A stretch of 64,000 nucleotides of DNA from an uncultured Bradyrhizobium sp. (GCF_947648125.1 NZ_CANSMR010000010.1:124001-188000), one strand, 5' to 3'. Shown: positions 26,789 through 36,424, counted from the stretch's first letter. Program-made: numbers and translations. Notes: a model not told the origin generated them from the letters alone.

Positions 26789-26834
26789 GGCAACGTGGGC
26801 TTCATTGAACAAGCGTGTCCGCATATTCGGTTCG

Positions 26835-26947
26835 CCTCTCCCGCTTGCGGGGGAGGCCGACGCGCGTAGCGCGGCGGGTGGGGGTCTCTCCGCAATGGGA
26901 TTCGTGGTGATATCCTCACCCCAGCCCTCCCCCGCAAGCGGGAGAGG
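26835..26947. repeat. Long palindromic repeat, CCTCTCCCGCTTGCGGG family
   Basis: The left arm at 26835-26856 (CCTCTCCCGCTTGCGGGGGA...) pairs with a right arm at 26926-26947 ending CGCAAGCGGGAGAGG. A second copy is at 35354-35477, and separated half-copies occur at 51708 and 52309. Confidence 0.8.
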
Positions 26948-27052
26948 GAGCAGACCGCCTCCACGGTCGCCAGCTGATCTCATCGCGCTCCAATTGCCTC
27001 GCACGCGCGACGCGCGCTAAGCACACAATTCGCAATCGAATCCCATGTCCGA

Positions 27053-27670
27053 TCACGCCGCCGGCAGGGCAAGCCGCTCGATCGTCTGAATATGCCGCGC
27101 GAGTAGGCTGCAGGCTTGCTCGATGTTGCGTGCGCGCAGGGCCTGCAGGATCACGCGATGATCCTGGCTCGGCCGCGGCCGCCAGCCGGCGTTGCGCGCC
27201 ATGGCGAACACCAGGCGTGAATTTGCGAGCTGCAGGCCGTCGAGGCTCGCGAGCAGACGCGGCATCGCGCAAGGCGCCACCAGCGCGTGATGAAAGGCGC
27301 GATTGGCCAGTTCGAATTCCTGAACCGTTTCGGCATTGTCGCCTTCGATCAGCGCGACCTCGATCCGTGCCAGATGGGCCGATGTGTACCTGGGAGCGGC
27401 ATTGCGGAGCGCCACCACCTCGAGCGCGGCCCGCATCTCGGCGATCTCCTTCACCGACCTGGTGTCGAGCGGGGCAACCCGCACCCCGCGACGCGGCACC
27501 GCAACGACGAGATGCTGCGCCTCCAATTGCCTGAAGGCCTCGCGCACCGGGACGTGGCTGGAGTGGAATTCCCGCGCGACATGGTCCTGCCGGAGCGGAG
27601 CATCCGGCGGCAATGCGCCGCCGATGATGCGCTCGCCGATCGCCTCGGCAATGCGCCCGGCGGTCGTCAT
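27053..27670 (-). CDS. bioR: GntR-family (FCD) regulator, probable biotin repressor BioR
   Basis: A 205-residue GntR regulator. The N-terminal winged helix is IAEAIGERIIGGALPPDAPLRQDHVAREFHSSHVPVREAFRQLEAQHL, and a C-terminal FCD helical domain follows, with metal-ligand-like His residues (AFHHALV, DHRVIL, ARHIQTIERL). It is divergent from bioBFDA, and TTATCTATNA sites matching the known alphaproteobacterial BioR box lie in the shared gap, so BioR is the natural assignment. ATG 27670 follows GAAGGCGAG. ATG 27691 (seven residues longer) would sit inside one of the boxes. Confidence 0.85.
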   Translation of the reverse strand: MTTAGRIAEAIGERIIGGALPPDAPLRQDHVAREFHSSHVPVREAFRQLEAQHLVVAVPRRGVRVAPLDTRSVKEIAEMRAALEVVALRNAAPRYTSAHLARIEVALIEGDNAETVQEFELANRAFHHALVAPCAMPRLLASLDGLQLANSRLVFAMARNAGWRPRPSQDHRVILQALRARNIEQACSLLARHIQTIERLALPAA

Positions 27671-27689
27671 GTTCTCGCCTTCGCTGCTC

Positions 27690-27704
27690 ATAGATTATCT
27701 ATCA
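27690..27704. promoter_or_regulatory. BioR-type box upstream of bioR
   Basis: ATAGAT-T-ATCTAT (27690-27702) is a perfect inverted repeat with a one-base centre, and TTATCTATCA (27695-27704) fits the TTATMKATAA-type BioR box at nine of ten positions. It overlaps the alternative bioR start at 27691, which suggests autoregulation. Confidence 0.75.
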
Positions 27705-27758
27705 CAAAAATGGGTGCGCTCTCGGTTGCGCTCGGCTAGCATCATTCTAAGTCCAATG

Positions 27759-27787
27759 TCATAGATAATATACAGAATTATCTATGA
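27759..27787. promoter_or_regulatory. Double BioR-type box upstream of bioB
   Basis: TCATAGATAA (27759-27768) and TTATCTATGA (27778-27787) are exact reverse complements of each other. The arms ATAGATAAT and ATTATCTAT are seven bases apart. Both match the BioR box closely and precede the bioB ribosome site. Confidence 0.82.
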
Positions 27788-27813
27788 TTTACACAAGCAA
27801 GAAGGCAAGCCCG

Positions 27814-28809
27814 ATGGTTGATGTCGTTGAGATCGAACGGACCGAAAGCCACAGCAGCGCACCGCTCCGCAAGAACTGGGAGCGTGCCGAGGCCGAGGCG
27901 CTCTACAACCTGCCGTTCGCGGACCTGATGTTCCAGGCGCAAAGCGCCCACCGCGCCAACTTCAATCCGAACCACGTCGAAACCGCGAGCCTGCTCAGCA
28001 TCAAGACCGGCGGCTGCCCGGAAGACTGCGGCTATTGCTCCCAAAGCGCGCATTACGACACCGGCCTGAAGGCCACCCGCCTGATGCCGCGGGACGAGGT
28101 GGTCGCGGTCGCGCAGCGCGCCAAGGACGCCGGCGCAACCCGCTTCTGCATGGCCGCGGCCTGGCGCAGTCCCAAGGACCGCGATCTCGATCAGGTCTGC
28201 GACATGGTCAGCGCGGTGAAGGGGCTCGGCATGGAAACCTGCGTCACGCTCGGTATGCTCACGCCTGATCAGGCCGAACGCCTCTCCGACGCCGGGCTCG
28301 ATTTCTACAACCACAACGTCGATACCTCGCCGGAGTATTACGACAAGATCATCACCACCCGCACCTTGCAGGACCGCATCGATACGCTCGCGCATGTGCG
28401 CGACGCCGGCATCAAGGTCTGCTGCGGAGGCATTATCGGGATGGGCGAACAGGTCGAAGACCGGCTCGGCATGCTGATGCTGCTCGCCAATCTCCCGAGC
28501 CATCCGGAGAGCGTGCCGATCAATCTGTGGAACGAGGTCAAGGGCGTGCCGGTCAACGACACCGCCGAGCGGCCCGATCCAATCGCGCTGGTGCGGCTGG
28601 TCGCGACGGCGCGGATCATGATGCCGAAGAGCGTGGTGCGGTTGTCGGCCGGACGGCAATACATGACCGATGAACTGCAGGCGATGTGCTTCCTCGCCGG
28701 CGCGAATTCAATCTTCATCGGCGATGTGCTGCTGACCACCAAGAACCCGCAGCGCGATCGCGACGCCGATCTGCTGGATCGGCTCGGCATCACATCCCGT
28801 CTCGCCTGA
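27814..28809 (+). CDS. bioB: Biotin synthase
   Basis: A 331-residue radical SAM enzyme that inserts sulfur into dethiobiotin, the last step of biotin synthesis. The 4Fe-4S motif is [16 protein letters not shown] with Cys68, Cys72 and Cys75, and the sacrificial 2Fe-2S region and conserved [20 protein letters not shown] and LSAGRQYM segments are all present. ATG 27814 is chosen because AAGAAGG lies upstream. An in-frame ATG at 27784 would start inside a BioR box. It is the first gene of bioBFDA. Confidence 0.95.
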   Translation: MVDVVEIERTESHSSAPLRKNWERAEAEALYNLPFADLMFQAQSAHRANFNPNHVETASLLSIKTGGCPEDCGYCSQSAHYDTGLKATRLMPRDEVVAVAQRAKDAGATRFCMAAAWRSPKDRDLDQVCDMVSAVKGLGMETCVTLGMLTPDQAERLSDAGLDFYNHNVDTSPEYYDKIITTRTLQDRIDTLAHVRDAGIKVCCGGIIGMGEQVEDRLGMLMLLANLPSHPESVPINLWNEVKGVPVNDTAERPDPIALVRLVATARIMMPKSVVRLSAGRQYMTDELQAMCFLAGANSIFIGDVLLTTKNPQRDRDADLLDRLGITSRLA

Positions 28810-28852
28810 CCGTAATCTCCGGCACGCGCGCGGCGTCGTTCGCCGCGCGATA

Positions 28853-28904
28853 GAGCGTTTTCGAGCGAAGTGGATACCGGTTCGCGTGAAGAAAACGCGT
28901 CAAA
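28853..28904. repeat. Dispersed repeat A, copy 1
   Basis: AGAGCGTTTTCGAGCGAAGT, then GGATACCGGTTCGCGTG, ending AAGAAAACGCGTCAAA. The ends GCGTTTTC (28855-28862) and GAAAACGC (28891-28898) are inverted. It lies in the 124-base gap between bioB and bioF; near-identical copies are at 39882, 48025 and 49329. Confidence 0.85.
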
Positions 28905-28933
28905 CAAATCTGCCACCATCCTGAGAGTGAAGC

Positions 28934-30088
28934 ATGAGCGCAATCCAGGCGGCCAAGGCCGCTGATTACGCCGCGGCCTTGCGCGCCCTGAGCAAGGACG
29001 ATCGGCTGCGCGGTCTCAAGCCGCGCGCGGGGATCGATTTCGTATCGAACGACTATCTGGCGCTGGCGAGCGCGCCACGCATCAAGCGAGCCGTTTCGGC
29101 CGCGATCGAGGCCGGCACGCCGATCGGCGCCGGCGGGTCGCGGCTGTTGCGCGGCAATTGCGCGGAGCACGAACGGCTGGAGGCCGAGGCCGCAGCTTTC
29201 TTTCACGCCGAGGCCGCGCTGTTCTTCGGCGGCGGCTATGTCGCCAACTTTGCCGTGCTGACGACGCTGCCGCAGCGCGGCGACCTGCTCGTGCTTGATT
29301 CGCTGGTGCACGCGAGCATCCATGAAGGCGCGCGGGCCGGCCGCGCTGCGTTCCGGTTCAGCGCGCACAATGATCCGCAGTCGGTTGAGGACACCATTCG
29401 CGGCTGGCGCGCCGAGGGCGGAACGGGTCGGGTCTGGATCGTGGTCGAAAGCGTCTACAGCATGGACGGCGACGTCGCGCCGCTCGACGACCTCGTCGCC
29501 CTCGCCGAACGGCACGACGCGTTCCTGATGGTGGACGAAGCGCACGGCACCGGCGTCTACGGCGAACAGGGTCGTGGGTTGACGGCGTCCTATGAGGGGC
29601 GCGAGAATCTCGTGATCGTTCATACCTGCGGCAAGGCGCTGGGCGCAGCAGGCGCGCTGGTCACGGCCTCCACCGTGCTGCGCGACTTCATGGTCAATCG
29701 CTGCCGCCCGTTCATCTTCGCCACCGCGCCGTCGCCGCTTGTGGCCGTCGCCGTGCGTGAGGCGCTGCTGATCCTGCAGCAGGAGCCTGAGCACCAGCAG
29801 CGCCTCGCAGAACTGGTTGCGTTCACGCATCGCGAGCTCGATCTGCGCGGCTGGCGCAGTCCGTCGCGCTCGCAGATCGTGCCCTATATCGTCGGCGACA
29901 ATGCGCGCGCGATGCGGCTTGCCTCTGCGCTGCAGGCGCGTGGCTTCGACGTCAGAGGCATCAGACCGCCGACCGTGCCGGCGGGCACCGCGCGGCTGCG
30001 CATTGCGCTGACCCTCAATGTCGACGAGGACGACGTGCGCGCACTGCTCGATGCTCTCGTCGCGGAGACGCAGGGTTGGTCGCAATGA
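28934..30088 (+). CDS. bioF: 8-Amino-7-oxononanoate synthase
   Basis: A 384-residue alpha-oxoamine synthase that condenses pimeloyl-CoA (or pimeloyl-ACP) with alanine. [24 protein letters not shown] and the [11 protein letters not shown] box that contacts PLP are typical, and the Schiff-base lysine is K234 in [12 protein letters not shown]. It is separated from bioB by repeat A and overlaps bioD by four bases (ATGA). The family is slightly shorter in the enteric standard but the fold is complete. Confidence 0.93.
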   Translation: MSAIQAAKAADYAAALRALSKDDRLRGLKPRAGIDFVSNDYLALASAPRIKRAVSAAIEAGTPIGAGGSRLLRGNCAEHERLEAEAAAFFHAEAALFFGGGYVANFAVLTTLPQRGDLLVLDSLVHASIHEGARAGRAAFRFSAHNDPQSVEDTIRGWRAEGGTGRVWIVVESVYSMDGDVAPLDDLVALAERHDAFLMVDEAHGTGVYGEQGRGLTASYEGRENLVIVHTCGKALGAAGALVTASTVLRDFMVNRCRPFIFATAPSPLVAVAVREALLILQQEPEHQQRLAELVAFTHRELDLRGWRSPSRSQIVPYIVGDNARAMRLASALQARGFDVRGIRPPTVPAGTARLRIALTLNVDEDDVRALLDALVAETQGWSQ

Positions 30089-30717
30089 TCAGCCGGATCG
30101 TGGTGACCGGCACCGATACCGGGATCGGAAAGACGATCTTCTCCGCGGGCCTCGCCGGTTTCCTCGGCGCGAGCTACTGGAAGCCGGTTCAGTCCGGCCT
30201 CGAGGAAGAGACCGATGCGCAGCTGGTGGCGCGGCTTGCGGGTCTTGCGGCCGATCGCGTCGTGCTCGAGCGTTACCGCCTCCGAACGCCGGCTTCGCCG
30301 CATCAATCGGCCGCGATCGACGGCGTCCGCATCGATCCTGGCGCGCTCGACGTGCCCGACACGGGGGGCCGGCCGCTGGTGATCGAGGGCGCCGGCGGGC
30401 TGATGGTGCCGCTGAATGGCGACACGCTCTTTATCGACATATTCGCGCGATGGCAGCTTCCGGTCGTGCTGTGCGCCCGCACCGCGCTCGGCACCATCAA
30501 TCATTCGCTGCTGTCGGTCGAGGCGCTGCGCAAGCGCCGGATCGATGTTCTCGGGATCGCCTTCATCGGCGAAAGCAACCCCGAGAGCGAGCGCGCCATC
30601 TGCGAGATCGGACAAGTGCGCCGGCTCGGCCGGTTGCCCTGGCTGTCTCCGCTCGCCGCAGACTCGCTGCAAACGGCTTTCAACGCCTCATTCCGGCGCG
30701 ACGATTTCAACCCATGA
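30085..30717 (+). CDS. bioD: Dethiobiotin synthetase
   Basis: A 210-residue ATP-dependent enzyme that closes the ureido ring using CO2. The P-loop GTDTGIGKT spans residues 9-17, and [14 protein letters not shown] and [19 protein letters not shown] are the other conserved loops. Start ATG 30085 overlaps bioF by four bases. The stop overlaps the bioA start by four bases, so the three genes are tightly coupled. Confidence 0.94.
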   Translation: MISRIVVTGTDTGIGKTIFSAGLAGFLGASYWKPVQSGLEEETDAQLVARLAGLAADRVVLERYRLRTPASPHQSAAIDGVRIDPGALDVPDTGGRPLVIEGAGGLMVPLNGDTLFIDIFARWQLPVVLCARTALGTINHSLLSVEALRKRRIDVLGIAFIGESNPESERAICEIGQVRRLGRLPWLSPLAADSLQTAFNASFRRDDFNP

Positions 30718-31976
30718 TACCGGCCCAGAAATCGCCGATCTGGCACCCCTTCACCCAGCACGCGCTGCACGATCAGATGACCAGGATCGTGCGCGGAGAG
30801 GGCGCCTATTTCTACACCGCGGATGACCGACGGATTATCGATGCGATCTCATCCTGGTGGGTCGTGACCCACGGCCATTGCCATCCGCATATCGTGCGCG
30901 CGATCCAGAACCAGGCGGAACAGCTCAACCAGATCATCTTTGCCGGCCATACCCACGATCCGGCCGAAGACGTTGCTGCGCAGCTCCTGAAGCTGGCGCC
31001 GCGTGGCCTGGAGTATGTGTTCTTCTCCGACTCCGGCTCGACCAGCGTGGAAGTGGCGCTGAAAATGGCGCTCGGCTACTGGCACAATATCGGCGTACCG
31101 CGCACGCGCATCATTGTCATGCAGCACTCCTATCACGGCGACACTGTGGGGACGATGTCGGTCGGCGCGCGCGGTGTCTTCAACAAGGCCTACGAGCCGC
31201 TGCTGTTTGACGTCGCGTCAATCCCGTTTCCGGCGGCCGGCCACGAGCAGGCGACGCTCGACGCGCTCGAAGCCGCATGCAAGACGCAGACCGCGGCCGC
31301 GTTCATCGTCGAGCCGCTGATCCTGGGCGCGGGCGGGATGCAGATGTATCCGCCCTCGGTGCTGAAGGAGATGAAGCGGATCTGCGAAGCCCATGATGTG
31401 CTGTTCATTGCCGATGAGGTGATGACCGGCTGGGGCCGCACCGGCACATTGTTCGCGTGCGAGCAGGCGGATGTCACGCCCGATATCGCATGCTACTCAA
31501 AGGGCCTGACCGGCGGATCGTTGCCGCTCGCGGTGACGCTCTGCCGTGCCGAGATCTACGATGCGCACTATTCCAGCGATCGTTCGCGAACCTTTTTCCA
31601 TTCGAGTTCCTATACGGCGAACCCGGTCGCCTGCGCCGCGGCGAGGGCAAATCTCGAACTCTGGCAACACGGCGCGGGGGAGCGTGTGGCCTCGGTCGCT
31701 ACGATGCAGGAGCGCCTGATCGCACCATTCCGCGCCGACGCACGCTTCGAGAACGTCCGCCGCACGGGGACCATCACCGCGCTTGACCTGAAGGCAAGCG
31801 ATGCCGGTTATCTCGCCGGCATCGGCCCAAAACTTCAGGCCTTCTTCGCGCGTCGAAACCTGCTGCTGCGTCCGCTCGGCAACACGATCTATGTCATGCC
31901 GCCCTACTGCGTGACGGAGGCGGATCTCGTTGAGATTTATGCCGCGATCGCGGACGCAGCCGACGAGCTGGCCTGA
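30714..31976 (+). CDS. bioA: Adenosylmethionine-8-amino-7-oxononanoate aminotransferase
   Basis: A 420-residue class III aminotransferase making 7,8-diaminopelargonate with SAM as amino donor. [36 protein letters not shown], the [18 protein letters not shown] block and the PLP lysine K263 in CYSKGLTGG are all present. It is the last gene of bioBFDA; bioC/bioH or bioZ type genes for pimeloyl supply are not in the window. Confidence 0.95.
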   Translation: MIPAQKSPIWHPFTQHALHDQMTRIVRGEGAYFYTADDRRIIDAISSWWVVTHGHCHPHIVRAIQNQAEQLNQIIFAGHTHDPAEDVAAQLLKLAPRGLEYVFFSDSGSTSVEVALKMALGYWHNIGVPRTRIIVMQHSYHGDTVGTMSVGARGVFNKAYEPLLFDVASIPFPAAGHEQATLDALEAACKTQTAAAFIVEPLILGAGGMQMYPPSVLKEMKRICEAHDVLFIADEVMTGWGRTGTLFACEQADVTPDIACYSKGLTGGSLPLAVTLCRAEIYDAHYSSDRSRTFFHSSSYTANPVACAAARANLELWQHGAGERVASVATMQERLIAPFRADARFENVRRTGTITALDLKASDAGYLAGIGPKLQAFFARRNLLLRPLGNTIYVMPPYCVTEADLVEIYAAIADAADELA

Positions 31977-32094
31977 CAGTACGCCTTGCGCGCCTGAAAT
32001 CCCGTGACTGACGATTTGCATCGCGTGCCGTTCTGCACGCGATGGATTCTCATACGAAATCGGCGTGCCGTTGCGGGCACGCCGATAGGCTGGA

Positions 32095-33441
32095 TCACGC
32101 GTGCCTGTGTGGCGCTGGCCTCGCAGCGGGATGCTGCGGCCGTGGCGCAGGATGGGGCCGCGGAGCCGGCCGTGACACATGCGGTGGCGGCGGACGCCGG
32201 GGCGGCGGCGGAGCCCGGTGCACAGCCGTTTGCGCGACGCGCGGCGCCGGCGGACGCGCGGCCGGGCGTGGCGCAGGTGGTGCGTGCTGTGCGATCTGCG
32301 GTCTCGGCGCATGCACGGCTGGCGCTGCGACGTGCGGTGCCGGAGCGGGATGGTTGACGGCAACAGGCCGAGCGTGTCCCGTCGGCAGTGCGTGTACAGC
32401 CGGCGAAGCGCTTGCCGCAGGCAAGGCGTGTCCCGTTGTCGACGCGTGTGCCGGCGGTAGCGCGCTTCCGGTGGGCAGGGCGTGTCCTGTCGTCGTTGTC
32501 TGTGCTTGCGGCAGCGCGTTTCCGGAAGGCAGGGCGTGCCCCGTCGGCGATGCATGTGTTGGCGGCAGAGCGTTTCCGCTTGGCAGAGCGTGTCCTGGCG
32601 GCAGGGCATTTCCTGTCGGCAGCGCGTGTGTTGGCGGCAGGGCATTCCCCGTCGGCAAAGCGTGTCCTGTGGTGGATTGCGCATGATGAGGCGGCGGCGC
32701 CGCGACTGGCTTGCCCGGGTGCGCGGCGATCACGCCTGCACCGCTGAACCGTGCCGCGTGCGGGGTCGCAGCGATCGCCGGATGACCGTGGTTGTTGGCG
32801 AGCGTCAGTGCCGGATCCTTCGTCGCCGCTTCCGCGTGCCGCGTCTGCTCGCCGGTCGCAGCCACATGGTGCTCGTTCGCGGCGGCGAGCTGTTGCGGCG
32901 TCGGTCTCACCGTGGTGCCGCCGGTACCGCCGTTGTAGCTGACGTTGGTCGTGTTGTTGATGACGGTCTTGTTGTAGACGTTAGTGACCGAGACATTCGA
33001 GATGTTGTTGACGGAACTGTTGTAGAAGAAGTTGCCGCCGCGCCAATAACCGCCCTCATAGCCGATGCCGGTGTAGCCGAAGCCATAGGAGATGCCGCCG
33101 TAGAAGCCGACGGTCGCTCCCCAATAACCGGCGTGGAATGCGTAGACGCCATCGTTCCAGCCCCAATAGCCGGGCGTCCATAGCAACTCAGGCGCGGGCG
33201 GAAGCACCCACGTGCCGGGAACCCAGTAGTAACCGATATCGTCGCTCCACGCCCAATAGCCGGGAGTCCAGATGTAGCCATCGCCTGGGATCGGCGGCTG
33301 CTCGTAGACCGGCAAGGGCGGCGGTGCTGCATCGACGCTGATGCCGATGCCGATGGCAAGCTGCGCGCGCGCAGCGTGAGGTGGAGAGAGACAGCAGAGG
33401 CTGAGAGCTAAGGCGAAAGGCAGTCCGGCGATGCGGCGCAT
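32095..33441 (-). CDS. YXWGXW-repeat protein with long Pro/His-rich repetitive tail
   Basis: A 448-residue exported protein with signal peptide MRRIAGLPFALALSLCCLSPPHAARA. Residues 45-135 carry Trp/Tyr-rich units (GYIWTPGYWAW, GYYWVPGTW, LLWTPGYWGW, FHAGYWG) of the YXWGXW kind. An Asn-rich stretch follows at 138-170. Residues 257-358 are a degenerate repeat of units such as GHALPTGNALPP. The last 90 residues are Pro/Arg/His-rich (PPPPRRPPPPHVSRPAPRPH). YXWGXW proteins are surface or periplasmic proteins of unknown role. The tail could be a wall- or metal-binding, disordered region. The repeat array may vary in length between strains. Confidence 0.82.
   Translation of the reverse strand: MRRIAGLPFALALSLCCLSPPHAARAQLAIGIGISVDAAPPPLPVYEQPPIPGDGYIWTPGYWAWSDDIGYYWVPGTWVLPPAPELLWTPGYWGWNDGVYAFHAGYWGATVGFYGGISYGFGYTGIGYEGGYWRGGNFFYNSSVNNISNVSVTNVYNKTVINNTTNVSYNGGTGGTTVRPTPQQLAAANEHHVAATGEQTRHAEAATKDPALTLANNHGHPAIAATPHAARFSGAGVIAAHPGKPVAAPPPHHAQSTTGHALPTGNALPPTHALPTGNALPPGHALPSGNALPPTHASPTGHALPSGNALPQAQTTTTGHALPTGSALPPAHASTTGHALPAASASPAVHALPTGHARPVAVNHPAPAPHVAAPAVHAPRPQIAQHAPPAPRPAARPPAPRVAQTAVHRAPPPPRRPPPPHVSRPAPRPHPAPRPQHPAARPAPHRHA
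32368..32673 (-). repeat. In-gene tandem repeat array
   Basis: Within the YXWGXW gene, about 100 codons are built from degenerate units of roughly seven residues (GHALPTG, NALPPTH, ALPTGNA, ALPSGNA, ASPTGHA). The DNA shows the matching GGCAGGGCGTG- and GGCAGCGCG-like periodicity. Unit boundaries are blurred, so I do not give a copy number. Confidence 0.72.
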
Positions 33442-33904
33442 GGCACATACTCCAATCTTCTTCCCCCAGCGTTGGAGTTGAATAGTGGCGGCGACATGAA
33501 CCCGTTGTGAATGTTTGTGCTGACACCGTGATTTTGCGATCGCGCGTCGATGAAAGCGTTAACGACAGCGAATGCACGTCAGCTCGGTGTCAGGATGGAA
33601 CGCGAATCGCGACGATTCGTAGTTCGGATATAGGCCACGCGACTCGCACGAGACGCGAGTGTGTCGCGTGTCTGCTTCGGGATCTGCATCAGCTGTGTTC
33701 GATCGGCTGCGGCTTCAAAGCGAGCGACCTCGCGGCTGGATCAAGTTGTGCTGGCGTCTTGCGTCGCGATCGTGCGCCCTCGACAGCTTCATCACTGCGC
33801 CAAATAGTCGAATTTTCCTTTTGAATTGGACGACGACCCCCTGCGCGTCATCAATCGATCATTGGAACATCCGGCTCGCACAAGGCCGGGCAGGGAGGTT
33901 TGGA
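33442..33904. other. Gene-free interval between divergent YXWGXW and MFS genes
   Basis: A 463-base interval with promoters for both flanking genes presumed. Two perfect small palindromes are seen: CGAATCG-CGA-CGATTCG at 33603-33619, and a compound hairpin with CACGCG/CGCGTG outside ACTCGC/GCGAGT at 33636-33670. GGGAGG at 33893-33898 is the ribosome site of the MFS gene. No credible gene is present. Confidence 0.6.
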
Positions 33905-35314
33905 ATGGCGCGATCCGCCGACATCGACATCAACGCGGGCGCGCGCCTCGACAGGCTGCCGATCTGCGGATTCCACTGGCGCATCCTGGCCCTGATCGGC
34001 GCCGGCATGTTCCTCGACGCGTTCGACATCTATCTGGCCGGCGGTGTGCTGGGCGCGGTGCTCAAGGAAGGCTGGTCGACGCTCGAGCTCAACGCCGCCT
34101 TCGTCTCCGCGACCTTCGTTGGCATGACGATTGGTGCCTGGTTCTCGGGCATCCTTGGCGACCGCTTCGGTCGTCGCTTCTCCTATCAGATGAACCTCGC
34201 GATCTTCGGCCTCGCCTCGATCGCGGCGGCCTTCGCGCCCAGCATGACCGTCCTGATCGGCCTGCGTTTCGTCATCGGCATTGGCCTCGGCGCCGAGATC
34301 GTGGTCGGCTACGCGACCTTGACCGAGTTCGTGCCGGCCGCCTCGCGCGGCCGCTGGATCGGGCTATTGGCCGTGATCACCAACTTCTCGCTGTTCGCGT
34401 CATCCATGATCGGCCTGTGGGTGATCCCGACGCTCGGATGGCGCTACATGTTCGGCCTCGTCGGCATCCTGGCGATGATCGTCTGGTTCCTGCGGAAGTC
34501 GATGCCGGAATCGCCGCGCTGGCTCGCCGCCAACGGCCGCGCCGATGAGGCCGAGGCGATTCTGTCGGCGATCGAAGCGGAGGCCGCGCGCAAGGGAACG
34601 CTGGCTCCCGTCGCCGCCGGCGCGCCGGCGCAGGAATCGCCCGGTGCGGTCTGGCGCCTGTTCCAGCCGCCATATCTCGCGCGCACGCTGCTCGGCAGCC
34701 TGCTGCACATCGTCGTCGGCTTCAGTCTCTACGGGTTCATCGGCTGGCTGCCGACCTTCATGGTCAAGGGCGGCCACAGCGTGGTCTCCTCGCTGGGCTA
34801 CACCAGCGTGATGGCCCTGGGCGGGCCGGTCGGATCGCTGATCGGGCTCGTGCTGGCGGATCGGCTGGGACGCCGGCTCTCGATCGTCTGCTCGTCGATT
34901 GCGGCAGCCGTGCTCGGCATTGCCTATCCATACATGCCGGATGGCGTTGCGCTGGCGGGCATTGGCTTCCTGCTGGTCACCGCGATCTACGTCATGCTGG
35001 CGACCGGTTTCGCGATGCATGTCCCCGAACTGTTCCCGACACGCTACCGGCTTCGCGGCACGGCGATCTGCGCCACGTCCGGACGCATCGCGACCGCGCT
35101 GGTGCAATACGTCGTGGTCGCGATCTTCGCCTGGCAAGGGTTGACTGGCGTGCTGACCACCCTGGCCGGCATCCTCGTGTTCCAGGCCGTGGTCTTTCTT
35201 GTGTTCGGATTCGAGACCAAGGGACGCTCGTTGGAGGACGCGTCGGCCGTCACTGACGCCGAAGCAGGAAGCGAGTTGTCCATCGCGCGGAGGCCGGCGG
35301 ACATCGGCGCCTAG
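33905..35314 (+). CDS. Major facilitator superfamily transporter (sugar/aromatic-acid symporter type)
   Basis: A 469-residue carrier with about 12 TM helices. MFLDAFDIYLAGGVLGAVL is TM1, GILGDRFGRRFSYQM is the MFS motif A between TM2 and TM3, and FLRKSMPESPRWLAANGRADEAEAIL and FPTRYRLRGTAI are the PESPRWL/RGTA marks of the sugar-porter or AAHS-like group. It imports an organic anion or sugar with protons. ATG 33905 has GGGAGG six bases upstream. The neighbouring dehalogenase operon makes a haloacid or carboxylate substrate possible, but the two are separated by a LysR gene on the other strand. Confidence 0.88.
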   Translation: MARSADIDINAGARLDRLPICGFHWRILALIGAGMFLDAFDIYLAGGVLGAVLKEGWSTLELNAAFVSATFVGMTIGAWFSGILGDRFGRRFSYQMNLAIFGLASIAAAFAPSMTVLIGLRFVIGIGLGAEIVVGYATLTEFVPAASRGRWIGLLAVITNFSLFASSMIGLWVIPTLGWRYMFGLVGILAMIVWFLRKSMPESPRWLAANGRADEAEAILSAIEAEAARKGTLAPVAAGAPAQESPGAVWRLFQPPYLARTLLGSLLHIVVGFSLYGFIGWLPTFMVKGGHSVVSSLGYTSVMALGGPVGSLIGLVLADRLGRRLSIVCSSIAAAVLGIAYPYMPDGVALAGIGFLLVTAIYVMLATGFAMHVPELFPTRYRLRGTAICATSGRIATALVQYVVVAIFAWQGLTGVLTTLAGILVFQAVVFLVFGFETKGRSLEDASAVTDAEAGSELSIARRPADIGA

Positions 35315-35353
35315 AGCATAGTGAGATTCAGGTATCATCGCGAACGCGGTGCG

Positions 35354-35477
35354 CCCCCTCTCCCGCTTGCGGGGGAGGGCTGGGGTGGGGGCTCTCTCCG
35401 CGAGTCATGTCGTGGAGAGAGCCCCCACCCGTATCGCATCTCCGATGCGATACGACCTCCCCCGCAAGCGGGAGAGG
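35354..35477. repeat. Long palindromic repeat with internal hairpins
   Basis: The outer arms CCCTCTCCCGCTTGCGGG (35356 on) and CCCGCAAGCGGGAGAGG (to 35477) match the element at 26835-26947. Inside, GGGTGGGGGCTCTCTCC pairs with GGAGAGAGCCCCCACCC, and GTATCGCATC pairs with GATGCGATAC around TCC. It lies between convergent genes. Confidence 0.8.
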
Positions 35478-35515
35478 TGAACCCAGTCTGCCGCGTGCCC
35501 GATTCAACCCGGACT

Positions 35516-36418
35516 TCAGCCCAGATCAGAACACGCCGCCCTGATCCGATCGCGGAGCCAGCCGTTGGCATTGCTCTGATCGTATCTGCGATGCCAGTAC
35601 AACATCCAGTCGAACGGCGCGGACTCGAACGGCAGTTCCTCCATTCGCAGACCGTCGTCCATCAGCACGGCGGCGAGGTGCCTTGGCATCACTGCGAGCA
35701 GATCGGTGCTCTTCAAGACGTGAGGCACGACCAGCCAATGCGGCACATTCAGCGCGATGCGTCGTCGATGGCCGCGTTCGGCGAGCACGTCGTCGACGAA
35801 GCGAAGGTCGGTCGGACTCATCGAGACCTTCATGTGCTCCTGCGCGATGAAATGATCGAAGGTCAGCCGCCCGCGCTTGATCGGGTGTCCGCTCCGCATC
35901 AGGCAGACCATGCGGTCGCGCAGCAGCGTCTCGGAACGGATCGATGCGGAATGCTCGAGCCCCATGCTGACCGCGACGTCGACCTCGTCCCGCTCCAGCG
36001 CATCGATCGTCAAGGACGGCGGCAGATGGATCGTGTTGTAGGAGATCCGCGCATCCGGCGGCCGCGCCGCGGCGAGTCGCGGCAGCAGCAAGCACGCGAG
36101 AATATCCGACATCCTGATCGTGAAGGTGCGTTCGGTCCGGGTCGGATCGAAGCCGGCGTCGCTCGCCATCACGCGCTCGACCTGGCGCAGCACCTGGCGC
36201 AGCGGCTCCGCCAGTTCGGTGGCGCGGGGCGTGGGCTTCATCCCGCTCGTCGTCCGCACCAGAAGCTCGTCCTCGAACATGGCGCGCAGCCGGTTGAGTG
36301 CGTTGCTCATCGCCGGTTGACTGAGGCCGACGCGGTCGGCCGCCTTGGTGACATGACGCTCGGTCAGCAACGCGTCCAGCGCGACGAGCAGATTGAGGTC
36401 GATGGATCGGAGATTCAT
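35516..36418 (-). CDS. LysR-family regulator (NodD/LinR-like)
   Basis: A 300-residue LysR protein. The DNA-binding domain MNLRSIDLNLLVALDALLTERHVTKAADRVGLSQPAMSNALNRLRAMFEDELLVRT is of the subgroup to which NodD, NahR and LinR belong. The C-terminal co-inducer domain follows. Start ATG 36418 is preferred; ATG 36430 four codons earlier would overlap the palindrome at 36425-36439. It is divergent from the dehalogenase operon, 96 bases apart, and is the obvious regulator. It senses an unknown, possibly aromatic or carboxylate, inducer. Confidence 0.9.
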   Translation of the reverse strand: MNLRSIDLNLLVALDALLTERHVTKAADRVGLSQPAMSNALNRLRAMFEDELLVRTTSGMKPTPRATELAEPLRQVLRQVERVMASDAGFDPTRTERTFTIRMSDILACLLLPRLAAARPPDARISYNTIHLPPSLTIDALERDEVDVAVSMGLEHSASIRSETLLRDRMVCLMRSGHPIKRGRLTFDHFIAQEHMKVSMSPTDLRFVDDVLAERGHRRRIALNVPHWLVVPHVLKSTDLLAVMPRHLAAVLMDDGLRMEELPFESAPFDWMLYWHRRYDQSNANGWLRDRIRAACSDLG

Positions 36419-36424
36419 GCCATC

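Noticed and set aside
28790-30085. 431-codon minus-strand frame across bioF
   Set aside because: It is a shadow of bioF, whose motifs and operon position are unambiguous.
32368-32673. CRISPR-like repeat array
   Set aside because: Units are short, degenerate and in frame with a protein; there are no spacers of even length and no cas genes.
32042-32686. Gly/Ala/Cys-rich plus-strand frame opposite the YXWGXW gene
   Set aside because: It is the antisense translation of the Pro/His repeat array and has no start signal or family pattern.
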